The notes under the pieces were generated by a model. That model was not told where the DNA came from and did no database searches. It worked only from the letters and a program-made list of their open reading frames with translations. A program made the translations under genes and the position numbers. From NCBI RefSeq assembly GCF_014195505.1, contig NZ_JACIBV010000001.1:8804001-8868000 (forward strand): a DNA stretch of 64,000 nt, given 5' to 3'. The first letter of the stretch is position 1, and each line of letters opens with the position of its first letter. This document shows positions 16,247-25,102 of the stretch, piece by piece. Source of the stretch: Nonomuraea dietziae (GTDB taxonomy: Bacteria; Actinomycetota; Actinomycetes; Streptosporangiales; Streptosporangiaceae).

Positions 16247-17397
16247 ACGGTCAGGCCCAGCAGACCGCCGCCCACCAGCGCCGCCGCCGCCAGCGACGTG
16301 CCCCACGTGGCCCTGCCGTACGGCAGGGCGGGCGGCTCCTCGAATCGCGCGAAGCCGCGCAGCAGCGGCCAGAGCACCAGGCAGAGCGCGCCGAACCACA
16401 CCGGCCAGCCGAGCAGCCAGCCCACGCTCCCCGGCGAGGGGGTGTCGGCGCCCAGCGCCACGACCACCACGCCGGTCACCGCGAACAGCGCCGGCATGTG
16501 CCAGAGGTAGACGGTCATCATCCTCGGCCCCGCCCACGCCACCAGCCGGTCGGTGCGCAGCCGGGTGATCCACGGCCGCAGCAGCGTGGCGAGACCCACC
16601 TGGCCGAGGGCGACGGCCAGCATGGCGAGCGTGGGCGGCGCCATGTTCGACATCTCGGCCCCCGGCAGGCCGATCATGCTGCCCGGGTAGGGGCCGAAGG
16701 CCACAAGGAGGGCCGCCGCGCCGTACCCCGCCACGGCCAGCAGCCCCGGGCGCGTGATGCGGCGGTCGGCGTAGAGGAAGCCGAGCTGGTGGACGGCGAG
16801 CCAGACGAACAGGATGTTGAGGTAGCCGATCGCGTCGAGGCCCGAGGTGAACCTGACCAGGTCGGTGACGACCGCGCCGCCGGCAAGGGCCAGGGGGGCG
16901 AGCAGGCCGTACCTGTCGTGGAGCCTCAGCATCAGCGGTGTCGCGGTGACGGCGATCACGTAGACGGCGAGGAACCACAGCAGCTGACCGGTCAGCCGCG
17001 AGCCCACCTCGAGCGGCTGCTCGGGCACCCCGAGCGTGGCCAGCACCTGAGGGAAGGGGATCCACACCGCCGCCAGCGGCAGCACGGGCCAGGCCAGCCG
17101 CCGCAGCCGTACCGCCAGCCACGCGGGCGCCGTGCCGTGGGCGCGGCGGAAGCTGATCGCGTTGGCCGCGCCGCCGGCGAAGAACACCAGGGGCATGACC
17201 TGACTGATCCAGGTGATCACCCACACGCCCGGCGTGGACAGCGCGTTGCCCGTGGTCAGGCGGACACCGTCGTAGGCCAGTACGGGGATCGTCCAGTGCT
17301 GGAACACCACCAGGGCCATCCCGGCGATCCTCAGGACGTCGATGAAGGTGTCCCTGGTCTTGACCGGTGTCGCCGGCCGTTCGAGCAGGACGGTCAT
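16156..17397 (-). CDS. Acyltransferase-3 family membrane protein
   Basis: 413 residues from ATG 17397 (upstream starts would add an Arg-rich, unlikely N-terminus). The protein starts with RDTFIDVLRIAGMALVVFQHW, the acyltransferase-3 signature with its catalytic His, and has about ten hydrophobic helices (MPLVFFAGGAANAISFRRA, LWFLAVYVIAVTATPLML). This family transfers acyl groups to sugars, peptides or lipids at the membrane. The segment YPGSMIGLPGAEMSNMAPPT recurs almost unchanged in the second acyltransferase at 35853, so the two are paralogues. Confidence 0.8.
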   Translation of the reverse strand: MTVLLERPATPVKTRDTFIDVLRIAGMALVVFQHWTIPVLAYDGVRLTTGNALSTPGVWVITWISQVMPLVFFAGGAANAISFRRAHGTAPAWLAVRLRRLAWPVLPLAAVWIPFPQVLATLGVPEQPLEVGSRLTGQLLWFLAVYVIAVTATPLMLRLHDRYGLLAPLALAGGAVVTDLVRFTSGLDAIGYLNILFVWLAVHQLGFLYADRRITRPGLLAVAGYGAAALLVAFGPYPGSMIGLPGAEMSNMAPPTLAMLAVALGQVGLATLLRPWITRLRTDRLVAWAGPRMMTVYLWHMPALFAVTGVVVVALGADTPSPGSVGWLLGWPVWFGALCLVLWPLLRGFARFEEPPALPYGRATWGTSLAAAALVGGGLLGLTVYGFAPGGAPVLSTLAIAGGLLLTAPRARL

Positions 17398-17576
17398 GAG
17401 GGCCTCGATTCGGAAGGTGATGCCCCAAGGCTTCCGTCTCGCGGCCGCGCGCACAGTGACGCCGTCCGCCCTCTTCACGTCAAGATCGCACTACCGGGGA
17501 TGGTAGGGCTGGCCCTACCCCCTGACGCCTGCCCGCAGGGTCGAGTCCACACCTGCGAGACTCGTAGCGTGATGCC

Positions 17577-18824
17577 ATGCGCTCCCTGACGAGGCGTGTC
17601 CTGCTGGACACCCGCTACCTCCTGGTCGGCTTCCCCGCGGCCGTCATCGCCTTCATCCTGCTCGTGACGGGTTTCGCGGCCGGGCTCGGCACCGTGGTGG
17701 TGTGGCTCGGCGTGCCGATCCTGAGCGGCACGCTGCTCATCGCGAGGGGCTTCGCCGACGTGGAGCGCGGCTGGCTGTCCGACGTGCTCAACCGCCCCGC
17801 CGTACGGCCCCGCTACAAGGGCGCTCCCGAGGGCGCGGGACGCTTCCGCCGCTTCGTGCACCCGCTGACCATCGGCCAGTCGTGGCTGGACCTGCTGCAC
17901 GGGATCGTCAACTTCCCCGTCGCCGTCGTGACCTTCGTGGTGACCGTGGTGTTCTGGGCGATCACGATCGCCGGCCTCACCTCTCCGCTGTGGGTCGCGT
18001 TCACCTCGCAGATCCCCGGCAACATGGAGCTGCCCGAGCTCCTCGGCCTGGGCGACACCTATCTGATCAACGCCACCTTCTACCTCGCCATCGGCCTGCT
18101 CGGGCTGCTGCTCCTGCCGATCATGGTCAGGGGAGCCGCGCTGCTGCGCTCGGGCCTCGGCAGGGCGCTGCTGACCACCGTGGCCGAGCTGCAGGAGCGC
18201 ATCGACGACCTGGCCCAGGGCCGCGCCGCCGCGGTCTCGGCCGAGGCCGACGCGCTGCGCAGGCTGGAGCGCGACATCCACGACGGTCCCCAGCAGCGCC
18301 TGGTCTCCCTCGCGATGGAGCTCTCCCGCGCCCAGCGGCAGCTGAGGAAGGACCCCGCCGCCGCGCACGACACGATCGCCGAGGCCATCGCCGCCACCCG
18401 CGAGACGCTCGACGAGCTGCGCGCGCTCTCGCGCGGCATCGCCCCTCCGATCCTGGCCGACCGCGGGCTGCCGTCCGCGCTGGCCGCGCTGGCGGGCCGC
18501 TGCACCGTCCCCGTCGAGCTCGACGTGCAGATCGCCGAGCGCTACACCGCCGCGGTGGAGAACACGGTCTACTACGTGGTGGCCGAGTCGCTGACCAACA
18601 TCGCCAAGCACAGCCGCGCCACGACCTGCTCGGTCCAGCTCAGCCGTACGGGGAACGTGCTCATGCTGACGATCGGGGATGATGGTGTCGGCGGCGCACA
18701 CGTCGCCAAGGGACACGGTCTGGCCGGGCTGGCCGACCGGCTGCGCGCGGTCGACGGCGAGCTGGTCGTGAACTCACCCATGGGCGGGCCGACAGTGATC
18801 GTGGCGGAGGTGCCGTGCGGGTAG
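17577..18824 (+). CDS. Sensor histidine kinase, NarL/HisKA_3 type
   Basis: 415 residues. The N-terminal ~190 residues form a putative four-helix membrane sensor domain with hydrophobic pairs near 15-60 and 110-185. It is followed by a coiled dimerisation segment and the HisKA_3 box LERDIHDGPQQRL with phospho-acceptor H235. The C-terminal ATPase domain shows VVAESLTNIAKHSRAT (N box) and GDDGVGGA, GHGLAGLADRL (G boxes). It overlaps the response regulator gene by 10 bases, so the two form a co-translated pair. The stimulus is unknown; the membrane-embedded sensor suggests cell-envelope stress. Confidence 0.9.
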   Translation: MRSLTRRVLLDTRYLLVGFPAAVIAFILLVTGFAAGLGTVVVWLGVPILSGTLLIARGFADVERGWLSDVLNRPAVRPRYKGAPEGAGRFRRFVHPLTIGQSWLDLLHGIVNFPVAVVTFVVTVVFWAITIAGLTSPLWVAFTSQIPGNMELPELLGLGDTYLINATFYLAIGLLGLLLLPIMVRGAALLRSGLGRALLTTVAELQERIDDLAQGRAAAVSAEADALRRLERDIHDGPQQRLVSLAMELSRAQRQLRKDPAAAHDTIAEAIAATRETLDELRALSRGIAPPILADRGLPSALAALAGRCTVPVELDVQIAERYTAAVENTVYYVVAESLTNIAKHSRATTCSVQLSRTGNVLMLTIGDDGVGGAHVAKGHGLAGLADRLRAVDGELVVNSPMGGPTVIVAEVPCG

Positions 18825-19462
18825 TCGTGGCCGATGACGCGGTCCTGATCAGGGAAGGCCTGATCAGGCTGCTGGAGGAGTTCGGCTGCGAGGTGGTGGC
18901 GGCGGTCGGCGACGGCGACGCGCTCGTCGAAGCCGTGGCCTCGTTGAAGCCGGACGTGTCGGTGGTCGACGTGCGGATGCCGCCGTCCTTCACCGACGAG
19001 GGCCTGCGCGCCGCCGTGACGGCGCGCGGCAGGGTGCCGGGGGCGCCGGTGCTGATCCTGTCGCAGTACGTGGAGGTCTCCTACGCCGACGACCTGCTCG
19101 CCGACGCCCGTGGCGCGGTCGGCTACCTGCTGAAGGACAGGGTCGTCGATGTCGAGGAGTTCATGGAGGGGCTGCGGCGCGTCGCCTCCGGCGGCACGGT
19201 CTTCGATCCGCAGGTGGTGGCCCAGCTCATGGTGCGCAGGCGCAAGGATGATCCGCTGGCCCAGCTGACCCCGCGCGAACGGGAGGTGCTGGAGCTGATG
19301 GCCGAGGGGAAGTCGAATCCCGCCATCGGCAGGCAGCTCGTGGTGAGCGACGGCGCGGTGGAGAAGCACATCCGCAGCATCTTCTCCAAGCTCGGCCTCT
19401 ACGCCGACGACGGTGACCAGCACCGCAGGGTGCTGGCCGTACTCGCCTACCTGCGAAGCTGA
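18815..19462 (+). CDS. LuxR/NarL-family response regulator
   Basis: 215 residues from a GTG preceded by GGCGGAGG. The receiver domain has the acidic pair DD (7-8), phospho-acceptor D52 in VVDVRMPP, and the conserved Lys in YLLKDR; a LuxR-type helix-turn-helix follows (LTPREREVLELMAEGKSNPAIGRQL). It is the cognate partner of the kinase at 17577. The receiver-to-HTH linker ends in LMVRRRKDDPLAQL, typical of the group. Confidence 0.93.
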   Translation: MRVVVADDAVLIREGLIRLLEEFGCEVVAAVGDGDALVEAVASLKPDVSVVDVRMPPSFTDEGLRAAVTARGRVPGAPVLILSQYVEVSYADDLLADARGAVGYLLKDRVVDVEEFMEGLRRVASGGTVFDPQVVAQLMVRRRKDDPLAQLTPREREVLELMAEGKSNPAIGRQLVVSDGAVEKHIRSIFSKLGLYADDGDQHRRVLAVLAYLRS

Positions 19463-19474
19463 GGCGCTGAGGCG

Positions 19475-19502
19475 CGCGGCCGGTCCGCGAGGACCGGCCG
19501 CG
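19475..19502. terminator. Terminator hairpin between response regulator and mIHF genes
   Basis: A perfect 12-bp GC-rich stem (19475-19486 with 19491-19502) with loop GCGA sits between two convergent genes. It can act in both directions. Confidence 0.75.
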
Positions 19503-19508
19503 AGGGGA

Positions 19509-19817
19509 TCAAGCCCCGAGCGCGTCCACCAGCTTCTTGCGCTGCTGGGCGCCCAGGCCGCCGAGACGGCGCTTCTCGTCGACGCCCGCCTCCTCCATGA
19601 GCGCGGTGGCCTTGGCCGGGCCGACGCCCTTGACGGCGCGGAGCGCCTGCGACACCTTGATCTTCTTGGCGATGTCGTCGTCACGCTCCAGCAGGTCGGC
19701 GAAGGTCAGCTCGCCGGCCTTGACCTTGGCGAGCAGTGCGGTGCGGGCGGCGCGGGCCTCGGCGGCCTTCTCCAGCGCCGCCTTGCGCTGCTCCGGGGTC
19801 AGAGTGGGAAGTGCCAT
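19509..19817 (-). CDS. mihF: Integration host factor, actinobacterial type (mIHF)
   Basis: 102 residues, the family's usual length: MALPTLTPEQRKAALEKAA at the start, a helical middle, and the DNA-binding H2TH-like end (KVGPAK-like VKGVGPAKATALMEEAGV, then KRRLGGLGAQQRKKL). mIHF is a nucleoid-associated protein that bends DNA. In most actinobacteria mihF sits between pyrF and gmk, but here it stands alone and pyrF is 18 kb away without it. It may be a second copy. A GATT-N14-GGGTAA element precedes it. Confidence 0.92.
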   Translation of the reverse strand: MALPTLTPEQRKAALEKAAEARAARTALLAKVKAGELTFADLLERDDDIAKKIKVSQALRAVKGVGPAKATALMEEAGVDEKRRLGGLGAQQRKKLVDALGA

Positions 19818-19855
19818 CTCAATCTCTCCTCGGGGAGTAATGCTTCGGGACTTTG

Positions 19856-19879
19856 TTACCCGTGGTGTCGCGGCTAATC
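19856..19879 (-). promoter_or_regulatory. Possible SigB/SigF-type promoter of mihF
   Basis: On the minus strand GATT (19876-19879) is followed after 14 bases by GGGTAA (19856-19861), matching GNNT-N14-16-GGGTA. It is about 40 bases upstream of the mihF start, leaving a leader that carries a GAGGAG ribosome-binding site. Confidence 0.4.
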
Positions 19880-19919
19880 ATGGCGGATGCCAGCGGCTTG
19901 TGTTGCGGAAAGCCGCCGC

Positions 19920-20342
19920 TCAACCGGTGCGCCAGACGGAAGCGGCCGCCTCGGCGCACGCGACGTCCTGTGCGACGGTGCCTCCGCTGACCCCCACACC
20001 GCCGACCACGCGTTCTCCCTCACCGTAGCCCGCCCACAAGGGGATGCCACCTCCGAAGCACACGAAGCGGTCGCCCGCGAGGCCGTAGAGCTCCCCTCCT
20101 GGAGCGGCCAGCGGGGCCAGGTCGGCGGTCGTCATGCGGTGGGCCACCGAGGTGTAGGCCTTGCCGGGAGCCAGGACGGGACCTGCGATCTCGGCTCCTT
20201 CCATGCGCTGGAAGGTCACCAGGTGTCCACCTGCGTCGACGACCGCGACAGAGACGAGCGCGCCCTCTCTGGCCGCCTGCCTGATCGCGGCCTCGCACAT
20301 GCGAAGCGCGATCTCCAACCCCACCGCGTCCCGAAATTTCAT
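19920..20342 (-). CDS. GlcG/HbpS-family protein
   Basis: 140 residues, a complete single-domain GlcG/HbpS protein: VAVVDAGGHLVTFQRMEGA, ApGKAYTSVAHRM, and the glycine-rich GGGIPLWAGYGEGERVVGGVGVSGGT. Streptomyces HbpS binds haem and modulates a sensor kinase; GlcG sits in glycolate loci. No signal peptide is visible, unlike secreted HbpS, so this copy is probably cytoplasmic. It is not obviously co-transcribed with a neighbour. The biochemical role is uncertain. Confidence 0.82.
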   Translation of the reverse strand: MKFRDAVGLEIALRMCEAAIRQAAREGALVSVAVVDAGGHLVTFQRMEGAEIAGPVLAPGKAYTSVAHRMTTADLAPLAAPGGELYGLAGDRFVCFGGGIPLWAGYGEGERVVGGVGVSGGTVAQDVACAEAAASVWRTG

Positions 20343-20396
20343 GAACTCATGGGTATCGTCCGAAGTGTCCCCGTTGCAAGATCATCGTGGTTTCTG

Positions 20397-21557
20397 TCAC
20401 ATTTCGTTCTTCGGGCGTGTCGCACGCCAGAATTCGACCCCCTCGCGGGTCAGGAAGGCGTCAAACACCGACTCCATCGCCCCGACGAGGGGGCCTCTGT
20501 CGCCCAGCGCCGAGGGCAGGATCGGCGGAGGACGATCTCTGCGCATCGCCATGAGCGCGCCGTGGCAGGCTCGCTGGAGCGTGTCGCCGGTCAGCGCGAC
20601 GCCGAGCCCGGACAGCGTGACGGCCGCGGGGTCGAGGGCGTTGATCAGAGCGCCGATGCCCTTGCCGAGAGCTCCTGCGTTGCTCTCGACGGCCTTGACG
20701 GCCTCGGGCTCCCCTCCTGCCGCGGCCTCGATGATGCGCTCGGCCTCGTGACGGCCCCGCCCTCGCCCCGCGGGCAGGCCCAGGTGGCGCAGGAGCGCGT
20801 TGCGGCCCACCGCGAGGCTCAGGCACCCTCGCGCGCCGCAGGGGCAGGGGTCGTCGCCGCCGGTGAGAGGCATGTGGCCGAACTCGCCCGCCGTACCGCC
20901 CGCCCCTGTCAGCGGGGTGCCGCCGATCAGCAGCGTGCCGCCGGGATCGAAGTCGACGTGCAGGTGCAGGCCCACGCTGACCCCTCGCAGATGGCCCCTG
21001 CGCGCCTCGGCCAGTCCCGCGAGCCTGGCGTCGTTGCCGATCCGCAGCGGGACGCCGCCCAGGTCGAGCGCCTCGGCCACGGGGACCTCGCGCCAGCCCA
21101 GGTGTGAGATGTCCAGCAGGCCGTCCTCGCGCACGGGACCGGAGGCCGACAGGCCCACGCCGACCACGCGCGGCCCCAGATGCGCCCGCAGAGCCGCGCC
21201 CAGGTCGTTCAGCGCGGCGGGCGTGCCGTCGTGCCCGCTGGCGGCCAGGACGGTCGACCCGCCGCCCAGCTCGCACGCGGCGATCGTCCAGGAGTCCTCG
21301 CGCAGGTCGGCGGCGAGGGCGAGAGGGCCGCGCGGATGCGGGCCGGGGATCTGCGTCGGGCGGCCCCTGGCGTGCTCCCCGGCCGGCTTCTCCTGGAGCA
21401 GTTCGTCCTCGACCAGCCCTGCCACCAGCACCGAGGTCGTGCCGCGAGCCAGTTCGAGATCGCGCGTCAGCTGCGAACGCGTACGGCTGGCGCCGCCGTC
21501 GTGGACCTCGCGCAGCAGTCGCAGCCTGTTGAGCGCCCGCAGGTCTCCCACATCCAT
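20397..21557 (-). CDS. ROK-family transcriptional regulator
   Basis: 386 residues with an N-terminal winged helix (RALNRLRLLREVHDGG, SQLTRDLELARGTTSVLVAGL) and a C-terminal ROK sugar-kinase-like domain. The zinc and structural motif GHMPLTGGDDPCPCGARGCL is present with all cysteines. The ATP-site signature is partly lost, consistent with a regulator. It is divergent from an MFS gene by only 23 bases, so it most likely represses that transporter in response to a sugar or drug ligand. Confidence 0.88.
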   Translation of the reverse strand: MDVGDLRALNRLRLLREVHDGGASRTRSQLTRDLELARGTTSVLVAGLVEDELLQEKPAGEHARGRPTQIPGPHPRGPLALAADLREDSWTIAACELGGGSTVLAASGHDGTPAALNDLGAALRAHLGPRVVGVGLSASGPVREDGLLDISHLGWREVPVAEALDLGGVPLRIGNDARLAGLAEARRGHLRGVSVGLHLHVDFDPGGTLLIGGTPLTGAGGTAGEFGHMPLTGGDDPCPCGARGCLSLAVGRNALLRHLGLPAGRGRGRHEAERIIEAAAGGEPEAVKAVESNAGALGKGIGALINALDPAAVTLSGLGVALTGDTLQRACHGALMAMRRDRPPPILPSALGDRGPLVGAMESVFDAFLTREGVEFWRATRPKNEM

Positions 21558-21580
21558 GGAAGACAGTTTATGCTCTAGCC

Positions 21581-22759
21581 GTGAACAAAAGAGCGCGTAT
21601 CGGTGTATTCGGCTTCTTCTTCCTCAACGGCTTCGTCATGGGCATGTGGGCCGCGGGACTGCCGGGCCTCAACGAGCGGCTCGACCTCGGGCCCGCCAAG
21701 CTCGGCGTCGCGCTGCTGCTCGTCTCCTTCGGAGCGCTGGTGTCGATGCTGGTCGCCGGGCCCCTCGTGGACCGGTGGACGAGCCGCAGGGTGTGCTGGA
21801 TCGCGGGGCCCGCGTCGGGTGTGGTGCTGCTCGGCCCCGCGCTGGCGCCGAACTACGCGACGCTGTGCGTCATGGCCGTCGTGTTCGGACTGGGGCTCGG
21901 CTGCGTCGAGGTGGCGATGAACGTCCACTCGGTCGAGGTGGAACACGCCTACGGCAGGCCGATCATCTCGGCCTTCCACGGCACGTGGAGCCTGGGCGGC
22001 GCGTGCGCGGGCGCGCTGACCGCCCTCGGGCTGCGGCTGGGAGCCGACGGGCAGGTCCTGCTGGTGGTGGCGGCGGTGACGGTCCCGTTGCTGTTCCTGC
22101 CCGCCGCGCGGCTGCTGCTGCCCGGAAGGCCCGCCGCCGCGTCGGAGCAGGGCTCGGGCGGCGGTGGCATGGGGGCGATGAAGTGGGGGCTCGTCGCGCT
22201 CCTCGGCGTGGTCGCCTTCGCGGGGCACCTGAGCGAGGGCGCGGCGATCGACTGGGCCGCCCTGCACGCGCGGTTGGTGCTCGACGCCGATCCCGCGGCG
22301 GCGCCGCTGGCGTACACGGTCTTCGCCGTGGCGATGACCTCGATCAGGCTGCTCGGCGACCCGATCAGGGCGCGCCTTGGAGCCGTCAGGACGATCCAGC
22401 TGGCGGGCGGGTTCGCGACGGTGGGCTATCTGCTGGTGCTCCTCGTGCCGAACATCGTCGGGGCCTGGATCGGGTGGGCGCTCGCGGGCGTCGGCCTGGC
22501 CACCGTCGTGCCCGTGGTGTTCAGCGCGGTGGGGGCGGCGGGCGGCTCCGTCGGCAGGGCGCTGTCGGTGGTGACCGCCTTCGGGTATTCGGGGCTGCTG
22601 GTGGGGCCCGCGGTGCTGGGGTTCGTGGCCGACAGCGCCTCGCTGCCGGTGGCGCTGATCATCCCCGCGGTGATGGCGGCCGTGGTCGGCCTGACAGGCA
22701 CCCCCGCGATCCGCGCGATCACCACCGCCGCCCCCGAGAAGGTCCCGGTCTCGTCCTGA
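21581..22759 (+). CDS. MFS transporter
   Basis: 392 residues with twelve hydrophobic segments. Start KRARIGVFGFFFLNGFVMGMWAAGLPGLNERL and the loop VDRWTSRRV (motif A-like, between helices 2 and 3) fit the major facilitator superfamily. A central basic/glycine-rich loop near residue 185 separates the two six-helix halves. The GTG start has no ribosome-binding site, and TATGCT lies six bases upstream, which suggests a leaderless transcript. It pairs with the divergent ROK gene. Substrate unknown. Confidence 0.85.
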   Translation: MNKRARIGVFGFFFLNGFVMGMWAAGLPGLNERLDLGPAKLGVALLLVSFGALVSMLVAGPLVDRWTSRRVCWIAGPASGVVLLGPALAPNYATLCVMAVVFGLGLGCVEVAMNVHSVEVEHAYGRPIISAFHGTWSLGGACAGALTALGLRLGADGQVLLVVAAVTVPLLFLPAARLLLPGRPAAASEQGSGGGGMGAMKWGLVALLGVVAFAGHLSEGAAIDWAALHARLVLDADPAAAPLAYTVFAVAMTSIRLLGDPIRARLGAVRTIQLAGGFATVGYLLVLLVPNIVGAWIGWALAGVGLATVVPVVFSAVGAAGGSVGRALSVVTAFGYSGLLVGPAVLGFVADSASLPVALIIPAVMAAVVGLTGTPAIRAITTAAPEKVPVSS

Positions 22760-22787
22760 CCGCCGCGGGTCACGGGACAATGGGCCG

Positions 22788-23774
22788 GTGGAGCTACATG
22801 ATCTGTCCGCAGGCGGCGGCGTCCTCGACCAGGTGGGCGACGCGGCGCGCGCGGCCCTTGCCCGTTACGCCGTCTCGCAGGCCGCCACCGTCACCCTGAT
22901 CAATGTCTCGGAGAACGCGACGTTCCTGGTGGACGACTCCGGCACGGGGCGGCGGTCGATCCTTCGGGTGCACAGGCTCGGCTACCACTCGGCGGAGGCG
23001 ATCGACTCGGAGCTGGCCTGGCTGACGGCCCTGCGCGCGCAGGCGGGCGTCAGGACCCCGGAAGTGATCCCCGCGAGGGACGGAGCAGGGGTCGTCCACG
23101 TCGCGGGCCGGCACGCGGTGATGTTCGAGTTCCTGCCAGGTGTCGAACCCCCCGAAGAGCGCCTGGTCGACGGCTTCAAGCAGCTCGGCGCGGTCACCGC
23201 CCGCATGCACAGGCACGCCAGGCGGTGGCGGCGGCCGCCCGGCTTCACCCGGTTCGCCTGGGACTGGGACGCGGCCTTCGGCAGGCAGGCGCGCTGGGGA
23301 CGCTGGCAGGACGGCGTGGGCGTCGACGCGGAGGCCATAGCGCTGCTGGGGCGGCTCGAGAGCCGCCTGCGCGAGCGTATCGGGCGCTACGGCGAGGGGC
23401 CGGAGCGCTTCGGGCTGATCCACGCCGACATGCGCCTGGCCAACCTGCTGGACGACGGCGGACCCGAACCGAGCGTGATCGACTTCGACGACTGCGGGTT
23501 CGGCTGGCACGTCTACGACCTCGCCGCGGCGCTGAGCTTCATCGAGCACGAGCCGGTGGTGCCCGAGCTGATCGACTCCTGGCTGGACGGCTACCGCGGC
23601 GAGGAGCCGTTCGGACGGGAGGACGAACGGGAGATCTGGACGTTCATCCTGTTCAGGCGGTTGCTGCTGACGGCGTGGATCGGATCGCACCAGGGCGTGG
23701 AGATCGCCAGGGAGCTCGGCGCCGGCTACACCCTGGGCACCTGCGACCTCGCCGAGCGCTACCTCACCCGCTGA
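22788..23774 (+). CDS. Aminoglycoside/homoserine-kinase-type phosphotransferase
   Basis: 328 residues with the APH/ChoK kinase fold. Motifs: SENATFLVDD in the nucleotide-binding lobe, the catalytic loop HADMRLANLLDDGG, and the metal site VIDFDDCGFGWHVYDLA. The C-terminal part (YRGEEPFGREDE) is typical of the homoserine kinase type II/YihE-like branch. Substrates range from amino alcohols to antibiotics and cannot be assigned. It starts 28 bases after the MFS stop, so transport and phosphorylation of one compound is possible. Confidence 0.8.
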   Translation: MELHDLSAGGGVLDQVGDAARAALARYAVSQAATVTLINVSENATFLVDDSGTGRRSILRVHRLGYHSAEAIDSELAWLTALRAQAGVRTPEVIPARDGAGVVHVAGRHAVMFEFLPGVEPPEERLVDGFKQLGAVTARMHRHARRWRRPPGFTRFAWDWDAAFGRQARWGRWQDGVGVDAEAIALLGRLESRLRERIGRYGEGPERFGLIHADMRLANLLDDGGPEPSVIDFDDCGFGWHVYDLAAALSFIEHEPVVPELIDSWLDGYRGEEPFGREDEREIWTFILFRRLLLTAWIGSHQGVEIARELGAGYTLGTCDLAERYLTR

Positions 23775-23922
23775 CCCCCGGTCCGCCTCGTCGCACCCGC
23801 CGGCCTGTGGCAGCGTCAGGCGCGCGTGGGGGTCAGACCTCCTCTGAAGATCACCCACGGTGACGTGATGGCGTTCGTTTCGGCGCGAGCAGGGCTCTGA
23901 CCTGGAGTTATGTGATCGTGAC

Positions 23923-23952
23923 TTGACCGCCACGTTACGTGCATGTTTCATG
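23923..23952 (+). promoter_or_regulatory. Candidate promoter of the LacI/ABC/ARH operon
   Basis: TTGACC (23923-23928) and TTCATG (23947-23952) are separated by 18 bases. The two LacI operators begin 12 bases downstream, where bound repressor would block initiation. The -10 box is a weak match. Confidence 0.4.
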
Positions 23953-23963
23953 TGGCCAGCACC

Positions 23964-23999
23964 GTAAACGTTTACAGCGAAAGTGCTGTAAACGTTTTC
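23964..23999. promoter_or_regulatory. Tandem LacI-type operators
   Basis: GTAAACGTTTAC (23964-23975) is a perfect 12-bp palindrome with a central CG, the classic LacI/GalR half-site pairing. A second copy GTAAACGTTTTC (23988-23999) follows, centre to centre 24 bp away. Both lie between the predicted promoter and the TTG start of the LacI gene, implying autorepression and control of the whole downstream operon. Confidence 0.85.
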
Positions 24000-24019
24000 A
24001 TCCGAGTGGGGGGACTGCC

Positions 24020-25102
24020 TTGGCCGAAGGACCCACGATCAACACGATCGCAGAGCGGGCCGGGGTGTCCATCGCCTCCGTCTCGCGGGTGCTCAACGGC
24101 CTGCCCACCAGGCAGGAGACCGTGCGCAAGGTGCTGGCCGCCGCCGAGGAGCTCGGCTACGTGCGCAACGCCGTCGCCAGGAGCCTCAAGTCGCGCCGTA
24201 CCCACCAGGTGGCCTTCGCCATGGCCGACATCGGCAACCCCGTCTATCTGGCCATGGTCAGGCAGATCCAGCCGGTGCTCAAGGCGGCCGGATACCGGCT
24301 GGTGCTCCACTCCACCGACGCCATCGTCGCCGACGAGATCGACGTGCTGCACAGCCTCGGGGAGCGCTACGTCGACGGGCTGATCATGAGCCCGCTGCGC
24401 GTCACGAACGAGCACCTCAAGATGATCGCGACCGCGCGGGCGCCCGTCGTGATCATCGGTTCGGTGCCGGAGGGCACGCGGGTCGACAACGTCAGGGCAG
24501 ACTCCCGCACAGGTGTCAGGCTGGCCATCGACCACCTGTACGAGCTGGGCCGCCGCCGCATCGGTTTCGTCAACGGCCCGCTCGACACCGTGCCGGGCGC
24601 CGCCCGAGCCGCCGCCTACGGCGAGGCGCTGAAGGAGCGGGGCCTGCCGTACGACGAGGAGATCGTCGAGGTGGGCGACTTCTACCGGGCCGAGGGAGCG
24701 CGCGCGGCTCGCGCGCTGCTTGACCGGGCGCCCGGCGTGGACGCGCTGATGTGCGCCAACGACCTGATCGCGCTGGGCGCGCTCGACGTGCTGCGCGCGG
24801 CGGGCCTTCGAGTCCCCGAGGACGTGGCCGTGGTCGGCATGGACGACACCGACCTGGCCGCCGCCTCGTGGCCGTCCCTGACGAGCGTGTCGCTCGGCTC
24901 GGCCGAGCGCGGCAAGGCCGCGGCCGAGCTGCTGCTCGACCGGCTCAACGACATGGACAGCCAGCCGCGCGTGGTCACGGTCGCCCCCCGGCTGGTGATC
25001 AGGGCCTCCACGGCGGGCGAAGCCGCGGTCCTCGGCGTCCGCGGCGAAACCTCGGGCGAAACCGTGAACATCCCACTCCAGTCGAAGGGAGGCACGCCAT
25101 GA
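24020..25102 (+). CDS. LacI-family transcriptional regulator of the ARH operon
   Basis: 360 residues. The helix-turn-helix and hinge are textbook (TINTIAERAGVSIASVSRVLNG, EELGYVRNAVARSLKS), then a periplasmic-binding-like sugar domain. TTG 24020 is chosen because it places the HTH at the usual residue 5 and has GGGGG eight bases upstream; the longer reading would begin inside the operators. The first gene of the operon, it overlaps the permease gene by four bases (ATGA). Ligand-induced release in response to an imported sugar or riboside is inferred. Confidence 0.93.
   Translation: MAEGPTINTIAERAGVSIASVSRVLNGLPTRQETVRKVLAAAEELGYVRNAVARSLKSRRTHQVAFAMADIGNPVYLAMVRQIQPVLKAAGYRLVLHSTDAIVADEIDVLHSLGERYVDGLIMSPLRVTNEHLKMIATARAPVVIIGSVPEGTRVDNVRADSRTGVRLAIDHLYELGRRRIGFVNGPLDTVPGAARAAAYGEALKERGLPYDEEIVEVGDFYRAEGARAARALLDRAPGVDALMCANDLIALGALDVLRAAGLRVPEDVAVVGMDDTDLAAASWPSLTSVSLGSAERGKAAAELLLDRLNDMDSQPRVVTVAPRLVIRASTAGEAAVLGVRGETSGETVNIPLQSKGGTP

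Noticed and set aside
17577..19462. Part of a secondary-metabolite cluster
   Set aside because: Two-component genes, acyltransferase and transporters are present, but no synthase, NRPS, PKS or terpene gene occurs in the window.
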